NCBI RefSeq assembly: GCF_003597395.2 | Contig: NC_133770.1 | Coordinates: forward strand, 296,989,398-297,053,397 | Direction of reading: 5' to 3' | DNA from: Chelonoidis abingdonii | Lineage: Eukaryota > Chordata > Testudines > Testudinidae | DNA: 64,000 nt | Position numbers and translations under genes: made by a program | Notes under the pieces: model-generated | The model's input: only the letters and a program-made list of their open reading frames with translations | Databases searched by the model: none | Told to the model about the DNA's origin: nothing | In this document: one piece after another, positions 21,263 through 32,261 of the stretch | How positions within the stretch are numbered: position 1 is the stretch's first letter | Layout of the letters: each line of letters opens with the position of its first letter

Positions 21263-21696
21263 TGACTTAAATGGTGTTGCTGGCTGCTATGCATTGTAGT
21301 TACATAGGCTAACGGGCTGTAAAATCCCTTGCCTATTTGACGAACGCAATCTGAGCCGGGCTCAGATCAGACCATCTCTCTCTGCATGTACTGCTTTCAC
21401 TAGCTTGCCTCTTGGATCCATGGTCCTTGGTTCCTGGGGGGACCTTGTTCCACTGTCTTGGACCGACCCTGAAGAAAACTGTCTCCACAGAGGAGTGTTA
21501 TTTTACTCAAACTTGTGGGGGAGCTGTATTTGAAGCTGGCCGTTAGAAGAGCTGTTGCTGACCATGATGTATTTAATACCCATAGGCTGCAGAGCTGGGT
21601 GCATGGCTGTGGAGAATTGGGCCCTATGGCTGTAAAGAGTTTGGAGAACTCTCAGAGGTCATAGAGGTGAAGAGCACTGTATAAATAGAAAGCTAT
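21263..21696. other. No gene recognised
   Basis: Unassigned. The last 40 bases ('AGAGCACTGTATAAATAGAA') look like a MIR 3' end. Confidence 0.35.
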
Positions 21697-22143
21697 TGTG
21701 ATGAAGTGGGAATGTTCTTGATGTGTTATTTGAATGCTGAGTGGGGAGTATTAATCTGGGAAGGTTGCAGGGGAGTTTTGCTGGGACTGCCTGCATTGGG
21801 GAAGGGAGGATACCTGATCATGTAACATGAGAAACTAGGAGGGAGGTTGGAGGCCAGGTAACACCTCTGCCCGGGAAACTGGACAAAGGACAAAGGCTGG
21901 GGGAGGGGCGGAGCTGGGGGAAGGCCAGAAAGGAGACAGCTGAAGGGAGTTTCAGTTTGGAGCTGGCTGAGAAATAAAGAGGGGCTCCCTGACCAACAGG
22001 GCTGTGATCTCCCTGGGACCGTCGTTACCAAGCTACAGACCTCTATGACTTTAGATAAATATGGACTCTGTTAGCTGTGTGTTATTGCTCCCACCCATCT
22101 TTTGTGGGCCACCCACAGGAGGAGAGCTAGAGAACATTTCACA
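21697..22143 (+). mobile_element. LTR, same family as 54498-55485
   Basis: The stretch begins TGTGATGAAGTGGGAATG and contains 'GGGAAACTGGACAAAGGACA', 'AGTTTCAGTTTGGAGCTGGC' and AATAAAG at about 21972. These are all words of a turtle LTR family. It ends near 'GAACATTTCACA' at 22143. No clean target-site duplication was found at these limits, so the ends may be off by a few bases. Confidence 0.55.
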
Positions 22144-25100
22144 AGCTCAGTCCTTATTTAGGTAAAACTCTCTCTCTTCCTTAAGAGAGGAAGGATTTTC
22201 TTGTGGGTGCAACTCTGGACTGGCCCTTGGGAGAGCTGGGTTGAAGTTAATGGGAATTTGACCTGGGTAAAGGGTTCATACTCTCCTTATTTTTCCCCTC
22301 GAATCCCAACAAAAGGCACTTGCAAACAAACTCATGTGATAGTTGCCAGCTTTCTGGGCACTGAATGGTTGCAGTGATCCTGCCACAAGCAGCTACCCTC
22401 CTTGTATACATGCCAAGAACTCAGTAAGCATGGAGGATGCATTTTCTCCCAGTTATTTTCCACTGGGCAGTGGAAAATTGAAATTCTTCTAATGCAGTCA
22501 GCCGAATCGGCCTTGGAAAGCAATAGTGCCATGTGTACAAACCATGGCCCTGCAACGTTGTGTGGGATTACGTGCCCTTAAACCAGCTGTTCTCAGAGCA
22601 GGGAAAGAAAGGTGGCGGAGGGGAGCAGGCTAGCAGATATAAAACAGCATGGGCGCACCCTTGCAACCTTCTCAGTAACTTCATGCTACCTGAGCTGAGG
22701 GTTAGAGGTTACCAAGAAGTGGAATGCCCACTTGGCATGAGCTGTAGGGTGGCACAAGGAGTGAGGATAAAGCAATTAATTAAAATCAGAAAGAGAAGCA
22801 GAATCCAAACCAAGGAAAGAGACCGGAATTGCTCCCAGCATTGGCCATCCCACAGAGTTGCATTGGATGGAAGCTATTCTGTCGGAGGCTGATGCGCGTC
22901 ACGCGATTTTGCCTGAGGGCGTTTGAGATGAAAGCCTGGAGCTGCCGCGGTGGGTCGTTTCAGAGGGGAGATTTATGAAGCTACTTGCTGCACGGGGGGT
23001 GCCTGAGATTAGAGAGCTGTCTGTCAGGACCACCTGAGCTAAGTAGGCCCCTGAGAACCTGACACACAAGGTGGCACAATTATTGGGCCGAATGGTTTTT
23101 ACTAACGCTTGTGGGAGTGAGAGGAGTGAATAAGGAGCTCATTTATCTGTAGGAAGATCTCATCTTTCTATAATTCCCATCCTGGGGTTCTTCAGCTAGT
23201 AGCCCTGCTTGTTACATTATCACACAACGGAATGTTTTTTGCTCAGTGTGTAATGTTCCCACAGCATGCCCCATTATCTGCTGCAGCAGAAACGCCTTCA
23301 TTAGTGCAGGGGGCAGAGAGCTAGAGGGCAGCCTGGAGAAGGCCTCTCGGACCAGCCGGATTCCTGATGTGGTACTGGCAGCCTTGATTTAATATGCCAA
23401 GTCTCACTACTAAGACAAAGAGGTAGCAGCTTTCTCCAGTGCATCCAGGCTGGCTTGGAGCCCATGTTACTCCTGCAGTGACTGTTCCTAACGTGCGCCA
23501 TTTCTGGTGGAAAGCACAAAGCCTTTCACTGCAGGCTCTTGCTAATACTAAGGAAGGGCTCTTTTCAGGGCCTCCTGATTCAGTCTTCTCCTGTAGGTCA
23601 ATCCAGAGAGACCTGGGCTAGGAAAGGGCGGCCAATATTAAAGCTTGGGCTGTGTGGTCTAGTGAGGAAACTACCTGTCAATTGTATTTCTCTCCGAAAC
23701 ACACCCCAGGAGGCAAGTGGGATGTAAACCGTGTTACCCAGGGTCTTCAGAACCCAAAGCAGTGGTAACTTAACTGTTTCTCTCCAGGCAGTGTCAGGAA
23801 TAAATCCACAGGGACACAGCTCCTCCACCTGATAAATGATTGGTACAAACAAGAGTGCTGTTACCTAAAGCTACTTTTTGTTAGGTCTCAAGCACACACA
23901 CACAAATATGCAGTCATAATAAGTTCAGAACATCACAAATATTTCTATTTATTCAAAGTCTGAAATGGTTTTGAGGAATCCGCAACCAGCCTTCGGGGGG
24001 CCTGCCTTCTGGCCAGCTGCTGGAGAGTTTAGGAGCCTGCTCCTTGCCCAAAGAAAAGCTTCCTCCGACTGCTCTAAAGTGTATCCTTTTGCCTAATTTT
24101 TTATAGGTAACTTAAACAAAGCACATAACTCATAGTGGGTCATCCTAGTAACCCTGAGTGGGTCACCCATTCTTCTAATTTCAGCAAGCAACTCATTATC
24201 ACTTAGCCTCAAAACATTTCTAGTGCTTCTAACCATAACAACAATAAAACTTACATGTCAGGGGCACTGAACCAAGGACGGTTGTCCAAACATTCCTTTA
24301 CTTCTCATGATATATTAACTGTCCCATCCTCCCATTCTGACTAGCAGAACTACAAACATGCAGCTGTTTGACCAGGCCTTTCGGAGCATAACATTATTTC
24401 TAGCTATGTGGCATTTGGTTTTAGGCTAGCACTGGCTGGGCGCACAAAAATGGCTGACTGCAGTAATGTCAAGATTGGGTTTATACCTACTCTGCATGGC
24501 GTATTCTCCCACTTGGAGAACTGTCTGGATCTGTCTCCTGTTAGCTTCCATTGATACTATGGAGAAGAGGCCCAAGCGAGGTAGGCAGTAAATTAATGGG
24601 ATGGGCAGGAGGGAGTGAATCATTCTATATTATGCATATAAAATACCCTTTGCTTCACAGCATTTTCCAAAGCACACCCCTGACACCGGAAAATACCACA
24701 CCAAGGCTTGAGTCTCCAAAATACTGACCTAGGAAGAGCTGAGGTTAAAGGATGAATGGGACCTCTTAAAATCAGGCCTAGGTTCATTTAAGTTCACTCA
24801 GGGAATCTGGGGCAATGCCAGAAGCAGAGAGTGGCTACCCTGGCCGTCAGGAAGGTGAGTGGACAAAAAGAGCATCCTCTCAAACTTTCCTCCAAGGCAG
24901 GTTGGATTATATCCCTTGTTCTACTCCACCATGGGCAATGAGAGACAGCATTGCTGGCTGGTGAAGGCCTAAGTGAGGTTCAGGAGATCTTTGTATGTGT
25001 CCTCAGCTTTGCTGCTGATCGGCTGCATAAACCAGGGCAAGGCTGAAAAAACAAATTAATCAGACTGTCTCTTACCTAGCAGATCTAAATCAAACACAGG

Positions 25101-25249
25101 ACAGCTGTGTGTGTGCCATCTTCACATGCTATGGCTTTAGTCTGGTGCATGAAAAAATTAGCCACAACACCAAGGTTAAAATGTAAAGAATTCTTTAAAA
25201 ACTCAGAGCTAAAGATGGAATTCAGTCTAGTGTTTGGAGCAAGGTCCAC
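22144..25249. other. Single-copy DNA with no gene recognised
   Basis: About 3 kb with no exon I can support. A short CA repeat lies at 23891-23905. 23900-24300 has 'TTTCTATTTATTCAAAGTC' and may be an old antisense LTR, unassigned. 22870-23290 is non-repetitive. Confidence 0.35.
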
Positions 25250-25430
25250 TGCTCTTGTGTTCTGTTACTGACCTCCTGTGGGATTTTTGTTTTTTTAACA
25301 CGTTCTTTCCCCTTTCTATTGCCCTGATTTACACATTTATAAAATGGAGAGAACAATCCCTACCTAAGATATCAGGCTTTGTTAGGTAACATTTGTAAAT
25401 CTATTGGTGATGCCTAGGTGGAAGCGGCTA
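25250..25430 (+). repeat. MIR-like SINE
   Basis: 'GTTACTGACCTCCTGTGGGA', 'TTTATAAAATGGAGAGAACA' and 'TAGGTGGAAGCGGCTAG' follow a MIR on the plus strand, with a T-rich insertion in the middle. Confidence 0.55.
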
Positions 25431-26211
25431 GAGAAAACAAAATATTAGCAGTACGAAGCAGCAGATATAATCCAACTGTACCCAATTGTGATTCTCCCCT
25501 TACAACTTTAATTAAAGGTTTAAAAAAACAAGTATTTTCCTTATCAGTATGGATGGAATTTTTTTCCCCTCTATGTGAGAAGATCAAACAAATGAACCGG
25601 TAGCTCCTTTCATTAATTTTTCACCACATACATCGTCCCTGGGATAATTACTCATCCTGAAATACATCTCCTTGGCCCAAATCAACTGAAGCATAAATAC
25701 CGATGTGAAAGGAAAACAATCAGAAATGTTACCGCTGAGTATTAAAATTTGACTGAGTTGTAAATATCAGCAAATCAGCTGGCATTTTCTTAGCAATTAT
25801 AAGATTCAGTGGATGCTATTTCTGGGCAGGCCAAAAGAACACTGAATACAGAGCACATGAACCTTGATTGGTACAGGTGCCGTCTTGACCTTGGGGCTTG
25901 ATGGGAGTTGAGGGTGCTGAGCACAGCTCAGGATCATCCCCTTGAACAGAAACATCTTGTCCTGGTTGCAGTCAACCTAGGGTTTGAAGTCTGTAATCCA
26001 AGGTCTTTGTACTTGTAGAGTGCAAGTTCTAAATGCCCCTGACTAAAATCATTCCAAGGTCAATAAGTGAGATTTAGTCACTAGACCTTGGCCTTCTGTT
26101 CTTGAGGTAGGTCAGACTTGCTGCAGTGCTATGATACAGAAGCAGCCAGCAACAACAGTAACAACATCAGCTTTGCCTACTGATTCTCCTTTGCCTGCTG
26201 GCTTCTAAGGC
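25431..26211. other. Single-copy AT-rich DNA; candidate conserved element
   Basis: 25490-25840 holds 'ACTTTAATTAAAGG' (palindromic homeodomain-like site), 'GGGATAATTACTCATCC' and 'CATTAATTTTTCACC'. It has no repeat, no long open frame and a composition unlike its neighbours. The regulatory role is inference. Confidence 0.3.
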
Positions 26212-26362
26212 TGAATACTCACTTCATCGGATGCATCTGACGAAGTGGGTATCCACCCACGAAAGCTCATGCTCCACTACCTCTATTAGTCTATAAGGTG
26301 ACACAGGACTCTTTGCTGCTTTTACAGATCCAGACTAACACGGCTACCCCTCTGATCTTGGA
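26212..26362 (+). repeat. Penelope-like 3' repeat with palindromic head, copy 2
   Basis: The repeat begins with an imperfect palindrome (26212-26256, centred on ATGCAT) in which TGAATACTCACTTCATC mirrors the sequence after the centre. It then runs through 'CCCACGAAAGCTCATGCTCC', 'TTAGTCTATAAGGTGACACA' and 'CCAGACTAACACGGCTACCC'. This is the best preserved of three copies (others at 17812 and 55135). The head-to-head arrangement is usual for this family. Assignment to Penelope-like elements is by resemblance. Confidence 0.7.
26237..26274 (+). ncRNA. Hammerhead-ribozyme-like core
   Basis: The order is CTGACGA (26237-26243; the hammerhead box is CUGANGA), A, stem GTGGGT (26245-26250), loop ATCC, perfect complement ACCCAC (26255-26260), GAAA (26261-26264), mini-hairpin GC-TCAT-GC, then UC at 26273-26274 where self-cleavage would be predicted. 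Hammerhead motifs are known in Penelope-like elements. Departures from the canonical fold are an extra A after CUGANGA and a poor first helix in this copy (CGGATGCAT upstream against ACTACCTCT downstream). Activity is therefore doubtful. Confidence 0.4.
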
Positions 26363-26409
26363 CACTGGAAAGCATGCTAGATTTTGTTTTGCATGTAGCC
26401 ATTTTCAGT

Positions 26410-26900
26410 TTCTATTGTCCCCGCTTAGCGTCAGGATCCCAACTAAGGCAGTCGGGGCCAAGAGTCAAAGCAGGGGCAAGGCGGAGGCTAGGAGTAGCTG
26501 AGGAGTTCATATTCCATTCATGGCCAGGCTTGATACCAAGGGCCAGAGTCCAAGTCAGGTTTCAGGGTCTGAGTCAGGCGGCAAGAGGCAAAACAAGCCA
26601 AGGTCAAGCCCAAAGTTCAGGTGCATAGAACCAGAATGGTGGTCGTGGCAGCTACAGAAGAGCCACATTGTTACCCGGACACTTCCTGGAATTCCCCTTG
26701 GGTTTATATAGAGCCGGGAGCCAATAGGGAGCGATGAGGCTGCTGCCTGTCAAATCCTTGAGGCGGAACTTTCTGTGGTTTACATCCACAGTGGATCACA
26801 GGAAGTGGAGTGGGGATTGGTTACAGCTGCTGCTGGGTAGCAGCATGGAAATGTTAAATGCCTGGAAGCTCTGCAGGCGTGGGACCTAGACACATTGGGC
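26410..26900. repeat. Unassigned LTR-like repeat
   Basis: 'CAAGTCAGGTTTCAGGGTCT', 'GAGTCAGGCGGCAAGAGGC' and a TATA-like 'GGTTTATATAGAGCC' at about 26700 resemble the low-complexity 'gtcag' blocks and promoter of an LTR I have seen in reptile sequence. The boundaries and strand are uncertain. Confidence 0.35.
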
Positions 26901-26904
26901 CTTA

Positions 26905-28545
26905 CATTTCATGTCACTCAAATCTCTGCTTTTTATTAATAAACATTTGCTTCATTTGACTATAAACCATCTGAGTGCTGTTTCACTAAAGGAAGACGGG
27001 CATCCCCAGATGACCCAACAGGCTGGGATTTATTCTGTCTCTTTGGAGACAGTGAACTTGGTTAATTTTTGTGAATGTCCAGTGCGGGGCAGGATACTGC
27101 AAAGAGATGGCTCTGGGGAACTGAATGTTTCCTGCCAGGAAGGTTTAGACTGTCAGAGCTTCAAGGCATTTGCTGGTGAGGCTGACAGACTGGTGAGGCA
27201 GGGGGCTGACACGCACTTCAGGCCCCAGCAAAGATCGCTCTTGCTGAGGCAGAGAGGTAAGACAGTGGTTTATGACCCTGGACTCCCTGAGGAGAGTGTC
27301 ACAGTAGCACAGCTGGCAGGGTTTGCACCCAGCTTGCTGGCTAGCTACAGCTCACCCTTCAAGCAGTGGTGCACTAGACTTGAAAGTGATTCTGAGTGAG
27401 CACCAGTCAGAGAAGGTGACAGGTTTTAGTTTCTGTTTATTGCAGGTAAAGGAAATAAAACGAAGGAAAGTGTAAAGACGAGAGAAAAGCAGAAAAGGTA
27501 GGAGGAGGAAAGCAGCAGATGCTGAGCTCTCCAGGAACCAGGTAGCAGAGTGGCACGCCCTGTCAGGTCTGTCAGCAGCTAACTGGAAGCAATTGGAGCT
27601 TGTGGTCATGCAGCACTCACCTGCCATCAGGCAGGCTGGGGCACCTGTTTCAAACCAGGGGGTGTCCCTTTGTCTCCTACAGGGCATGCAGGAGCCTGAG
27701 CAGATGATTCAGCAGAGCCAGCGGCAATGGTGACCAAAGCTGGGGAGGCTGGAGTTGAAATGGCTGCCAGCAGAGGAGAGATAGGTGGAGCCGGAGGCTG
27801 AGGTCAGCCTAGGGAGGCAGAGCGGGAGCAACAGAAGCTTGCTGACCAGAAGCGTGGCACAGCTAAAAGCTGTTGTGGACCTGGATCTGACAGGAGCGAT
27901 GGGACCCTGGCACAGTTGGTAAATAGCTGTGGGCTAGTATGTAACTGAGAGCCAGGGAGACTGCTGGGAGTGGCGAGACTCTGGCAAACCTAGGAAAATG
28001 GTAGACCAGCATGATACAGAAATCAGGGAAACTGAGGCACAGCTGGGCATGACTATGGCTTGAAAACTGTTGGATACAGGGAATCATTGGTACAGCTAGG
28101 AAAAAACTGTTGGCCAGGACTCTGCTGGGAGCAGGGGAAAACCTCTGGGTGCAGTGAGACACTGGAACAATGAAGAATTGCTGTGGGCCAGAACTCCCCT
28201 GGGAGCAGGGCAGACTCAGGGTAGTAAGAGATCTGGTTCCATGCCTTAGGGGGTGACAGAACCCTTTACTGGTCCGGATGACCCACATGGGTGTGACCCA
28301 ATTGCTGGTGGAGGTATGGATGTAAAAGAGAGGGAAAGGTGCCCCTTAATCTATGGGTTTGGGGTGGTCATTTCAGATGTAATTAAACATTGAGGGGTTG
28401 GAAAACCAAGCAGCCAATGCCCTACCCAAAAAAGAGTGGGCAAAAAGGAAGCCAAAACGCCAGCACCAAACTCACAAGGTGTGTGTAATGATCAGGGTCC
28501 TGACACTCCATGAAAACAGGGCAGTTTGAACCCTGATTGTCACAT
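26905..28545 (+). mobile_element. LTR-retroelement remnant (leader and internal part)
   Basis: It starts with an AATAAA (26937) and a U5/leader-like stretch ('CTGTCTCTTTGGAGACAGTG', 'TTTTTGTGAATGTCCAGTGC'), followed by a splice-donor-like AGAGGTAAGA (27253). The same stretch occurs on the minus strand at 53600-53890. The later part holds a minisatellite and 'AATGATCAGGGTCCTGACAC' near the end. One 162-codon frame is open at 26911-27399, but no capsid, protease or polymerase motif is visible. Confidence 0.5.
27858..28220 (+). repeat. Degenerate 53-bp minisatellite, six units
   Basis: Six units start at CACAGCT-like words at 27858, 27911, 27985, 28038, 28091 and 28166 and end in CTGG/TTGG/AGG. 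Their lengths are 53, 74, 53, 53, 75 and 55. The two long units carry about 21 extra bases near their 3' end. 53 is not a multiple of three, so the array is not a protein repeat. Confidence 0.7.
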
Positions 28546-30476
28546 TCCTCACCTATTTATACCATTATACATGCAGAGTTTGGGGACCACAAGAATTTGA
28601 CTTACCCCCTTTAAGACAAACCCTTTTCAATAGTACCTCCCTTTCCTCCCTGGGTTACTCAGGAGAAGGCAACACTCACCTGTGTGCCTGGGTGCTTGAT
28701 GTTGTTGACAGTCCAGGAGATCTCCAGTATCCCAGTGGTGATGTTGTATGGGTGGGAATCCTCTATCCACCCCGCTGCTGCCATCTTGTAAAGGAAATTA
28801 AAATTGGTCGTGCCATGTATACACTCACTGGTGTCCCTTGGGAGCCTCCAGGAAGAAATCTAAACTAATCTGTGCAATGGGTCTCTGAGAAATACTCCTT
28901 ATAAACCATATGCACCCAATATACACTTAGCTTGGAGCCCTCACACCTTTACTTAACAACATAAGGAAACATGGCACAACACACTGAGACTGAATGTCAT
29001 TACTAATTTAAAAATCAGCAGGGAGCAGCTCAATTAATTAATTAACTACAAGTTACAGTCGTCAATGAAACGTGACTAACTTGCCTTTACACTGCCACCG
29101 TTTACCCCACCCTGGCGCGCACATGCCTCTGGATGTCAGAGCTCTAAACGCTTGCTTGCGGGGGCACGCTTGACGAGCTTTCCGCTGGGGACAGTGCTCT
29201 GTTGGTCCAGTGAGTCGGTCCAGCTAAGGCAAAGAGGGGCAGAACCATTCTAATTTGGGATCCTCCCAAGGTACATAACCCTCTGACGACTGGAGTTGCT
29301 TTAACCAGATGCCAGCAGCCCTGGGTTCTGGTTCAATGACAAGACCACTCTGCCTCAGACAACCCCTTAGAGTCTCTTCGCTGTTCCTGTCTCCTTGCAA
29401 ACACTTTCCCAGATAAGGGGGTGGTTATACACACTGCCCTCACTGCAGGCCCAGTCAGTCAGCTGTGGGCGCAGCAACAGCCTCTGCCCCGGCTCCAGTG
29501 AAACCCACCGCCAACCTCTGAGGCTCCCTGCGTGATCAAAGCCACAGCAGCTTCTGGCTTCCCAGCAGCAGCTTCCCTTTTGGGCAGAGCTCCACAAAAG
29601 CTATCTCAGCTCCTCTCCAAACTCATGGGAGTTGTAGTCCCCAAGGCTGGATTGCAGCATGCAGGAGAGTCACAAAACATGTCACATTTCCCTAATTTCT
29701 GCTTAGATATCCTTCATAAAAAAATAAACCCTTCCCCCCTTTTCTGGTTTTCTTTTAAACATTTTTGTTTTATTAGGGTGCCATTTCATTCAGGATCTAC
29801 TAAGATTCACTACCTCAACTTCTAGCTTTTGTTGCTGGGTTACGCTGGAGAAGACGATTATTCTGCAAGTGCTTACTTCGCAAAGAGCTCGGCAGATAAT
29901 GCAATAAGAAATGGCATTGCAAAAAGTAGTCTTAAATCCTAACGAGGTTTTTCCAACTGGGATAATAATGTAAGTGTAAATAAAAACTAGTACTAAAAAT
30001 GGCCCCGTGTGGCTTGGAGCTGCGGTATAATATAGCAGGCTGTTTATGGGTGTCATATAAGTGGAACTACCTAGATTTTACTGTCTGCTCCTGAGCTTTC
30101 TTTCTTAGGTAATTTACTAACATCCTCAGGAAAATTCAGCACTGAGGAGTTTTGTGCCTTTTTAAACCGGTCTCCTGACTGGTTTAACTGAGGCGCAAGT
30201 TGGGCCTAGTTAGTGGACGGGTAAGCGGGTGCTCCAATGGACTGGTCTGGTGCACGTGATTGGTGTTGCATTGGAGTTGTCAGGTAGTAGTTACATCGCT
30301 GCTAGGGTTAGTTAAGGATTGTCAGTACTCAGGCAAGATTGAAGGCCCAGAACTCTGATCCCTAATGCTACTGGCTCTGTAACAGTCTAATTTCTTGCTT
30401 CTTTCATAATACTTGGTTCCATCAGTGGGATGCTCAATACAGTTGAAAATCAGGCCACTTATGTATTTATTATTTG
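28546..30476. other. No gene recognised
   Basis: 28550-29230 may be an old antisense LTR ('CAATTAATTAATTAACTACA'), but I cannot place it. 29623-29650 holds 'ATGGGAGTTGTAGTCCCCA', a common promoter- and repeat-associated word. I see no exon. Confidence 0.35.
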
Positions 30477-30479
30477 TGT

Positions 30480-30900
30480 CATTGTAGAGTCTAGGCACCA
30501 TGGTCATGGTACAGGAACCTATTGTGCTAGGACCTGTACAAACCCAGAACAAAAAGACAGTCCCTGACCTATAGGTGCCTTAATATTTATTATTTGTAAT
30601 GTGACATCGTCTAGGGCAGGGGTCCCCAATGCTGTGCCTGACGGGGCGTCTAAGTGCACCCATGTACTGGCTGGCGGACAAATATCCCCCGAAATGCCAC
30701 CAAAATTAGGCAGCATTTCAGCAGCGACGCCTCTGGATGATGTTACTTGTCAGCGGCATTTCGGTGAGTGCTCGTCCGTGGCCACGGTCCTCCGTGGCTC
30801 GTCGTCTGGCACCGACCAAATGAAAAAGGTTGGGGACCACTGGTCTAGGGTCTCCAGCCAGGGTCCCACTGTTCTAGGTGCCATATGAACAGGTAACAAA
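30480..30900 (-). repeat. Old LINE 3' ends split by a hAT insertion
   Basis: 'CCTATTGTGCTAGGACCTGT' and 'CAAAAAGACAGTCCCTGACC' (30519-30570) and 'CCACTGTTCTAGGTGCCATA' (30866 on) are two stretches of the ancient L3/CR1-like 3' end on the minus strand. The hAT MITE at 30617-30842 sits between them. Confidence 0.55.
30617..30842. mobile_element. hAT MITE (Charlie-like ends)
   Basis: The ends are CAGGGGTCCCCAA and TTGGGGACCACTG, imperfect inverted repeats. An exact 8-bp target-site duplication GTCTAGGG flanks it at 30609-30616 and 30843-30850. It is 226 bp long with no coding capacity. Confidence 0.92.
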
Positions 30901-31961
30901 AGCTAGGCTTTGCCCTGAAGAGTTTAAGCTCCTATTCATAAACGCTTTGGCCTATATATCACTACAACGCCTAGGACAACATGCTTCTGATGCTTGTGTG
31001 GTATCTTTAGACACTACTCTGAGCAAATAAATAGGCACTGGATCATATGACAGCTCACCTGAGACTAGTTGAGCCATCAGTGGCTGCCAGTTGCTTTTAT
31101 CTCAATCCTTCTCTCAGGTAATTCTAATACATTTGTCACTCTAGTGTCTAAACTCTTGTAGACATTTTTCCTGTAAGCAGAGGCTAAATTGATCTTTCAT
31201 TGGCTAAATGAACACAGGGGCAAATGAGATTAGGTTGCCTCCTTTCCAAATTGCTTGTCTTCCCCCAGTCCCAGCTTGACTAGTTTGGCGCAATATTGAC
31301 TGGGCCTTCTCACCAGTAATTTATGATTGACTGCAGAGTTTTATAAGTAACGCAGTGAGTTGCTATCTGGAATGAGAATTTCAGGTGAGTGAGGGACCTC
31401 AGCTGCTCTCTGGCAGTTTCTGGGCTAGGAGTAAATTTCACCTTGAGACAGAGAGTCCAGGCTGAGAAAGAGGAACCACCTCAGGGAACTAGCTAGCATT
31501 CGATCCAAGTGGTGCTCAATTTGCAACGAGGCAATGTCTCCTTGGGATTTCCCTTGGGGATGATGAAGAGAGTCATTCTCCCATCTCTTCACCACCACTT
31601 CAGTGAAGTTGCAATGGATTCTGCCTCATTCATGATGGAGCTGTATGACTGGGCATCTTCTGCTTTCTTCAAAGCCTAAACTTTTATGAGAAGGGGAAAG
31701 GAATGCAAGCCAGTTTGCTACCTGGACTTTGTGGTGAGAGAGTGTATCAGTCCTTCTCCCTGTACCTTGAAGGATCTTGTTAAAACATGCTTTGTACTTA
31801 AAAACAGTGTCTCTTTTTCTGCTTTAAACCAGTTGTCAGTGTTCGCCCTGAGTTAATGACAAGATCACCAACTGATGTCTCCAGTCCATTGCCCAACTAG
31901 GGTTTGGTATTAGGTCATGCTGTTCACCAATGGTGCAATGAGATTAAATGATGAAACATGG
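30901..31961. other. Single-copy DNA; no gene recognised
   Basis: No repeat or exon is recognised. Confidence 0.35.
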
Positions 31962-32261
31962 CCTTGCAATTACAGCACAGAACTGGGCATCAGAAGTAAT
32001 GAGTTTTCTTCTCAGCCCTGCCACTGACTTAACCAATGATGTGACCTTGTGCAAGTCATTAAGTCACGTTTTTTCCTGCCATTGATTTTGCAAATGTTGC
32101 CCTTAAGTTCTTTGTGTCTCCATACGGAGAAATGGAGACACAACTGATTTCCCTCCATCAGGGGGGTGTTGTGAGAATAAATTAATTAGTGTTTTTATAA
32201 AATGCTTTGAGATCCTCTCATAGGAAGTGCTATCAGAGTGGAGGAAGTGCTATCAGAGTGG
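31962..32261 (+). repeat. Nearly full-length MIR-type SINE
   Basis: It contains a tRNA-like head ('CACAGAACTGGGCATCAGAA'), core ('CAGCCCTGCCACTGACTTAA', 'TGACCTTGTGCAAGTCATTA') and tail ('AAAATGCTTTGAGATCCTCT'). A T-rich and 'GGAGAAATGGAGACAC' stretch interrupts the middle. Confidence 0.75.
32222..32261 (+). repeat. Perfect 20-bp tandem duplication
   Basis: AGGAAGTGCTATCAGAGTGG occurs twice back to back at the 3' end of the MIR, with no mismatch. It looks like a recent local duplication. Confidence 0.95.

Noticed and set aside
26237..26274. Calling the hammerhead-like core an active ribozyme
   Set aside because: An extra A after the CUGANGA box and a poor first helix in this copy make activity doubtful without modelling or assay.
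27858..28220. CRISPR-like array
   Set aside because: Units are degenerate, contiguous and without distinct spacers, in a vertebrate genome. It is a minisatellite.
27863..28288. 141-codon minus-strand frame over the minisatellite
   Set aside because: The repeat unit of 53 bp is not a multiple of three, so the frame does not encode a repeating protein and is open by chance.
29623..29650. Promoter from an ACTACAA-type word in reverse
   Set aside because: The word is common in interspersed repeats, and there is no CpG island or transcript-like sequence next to it.
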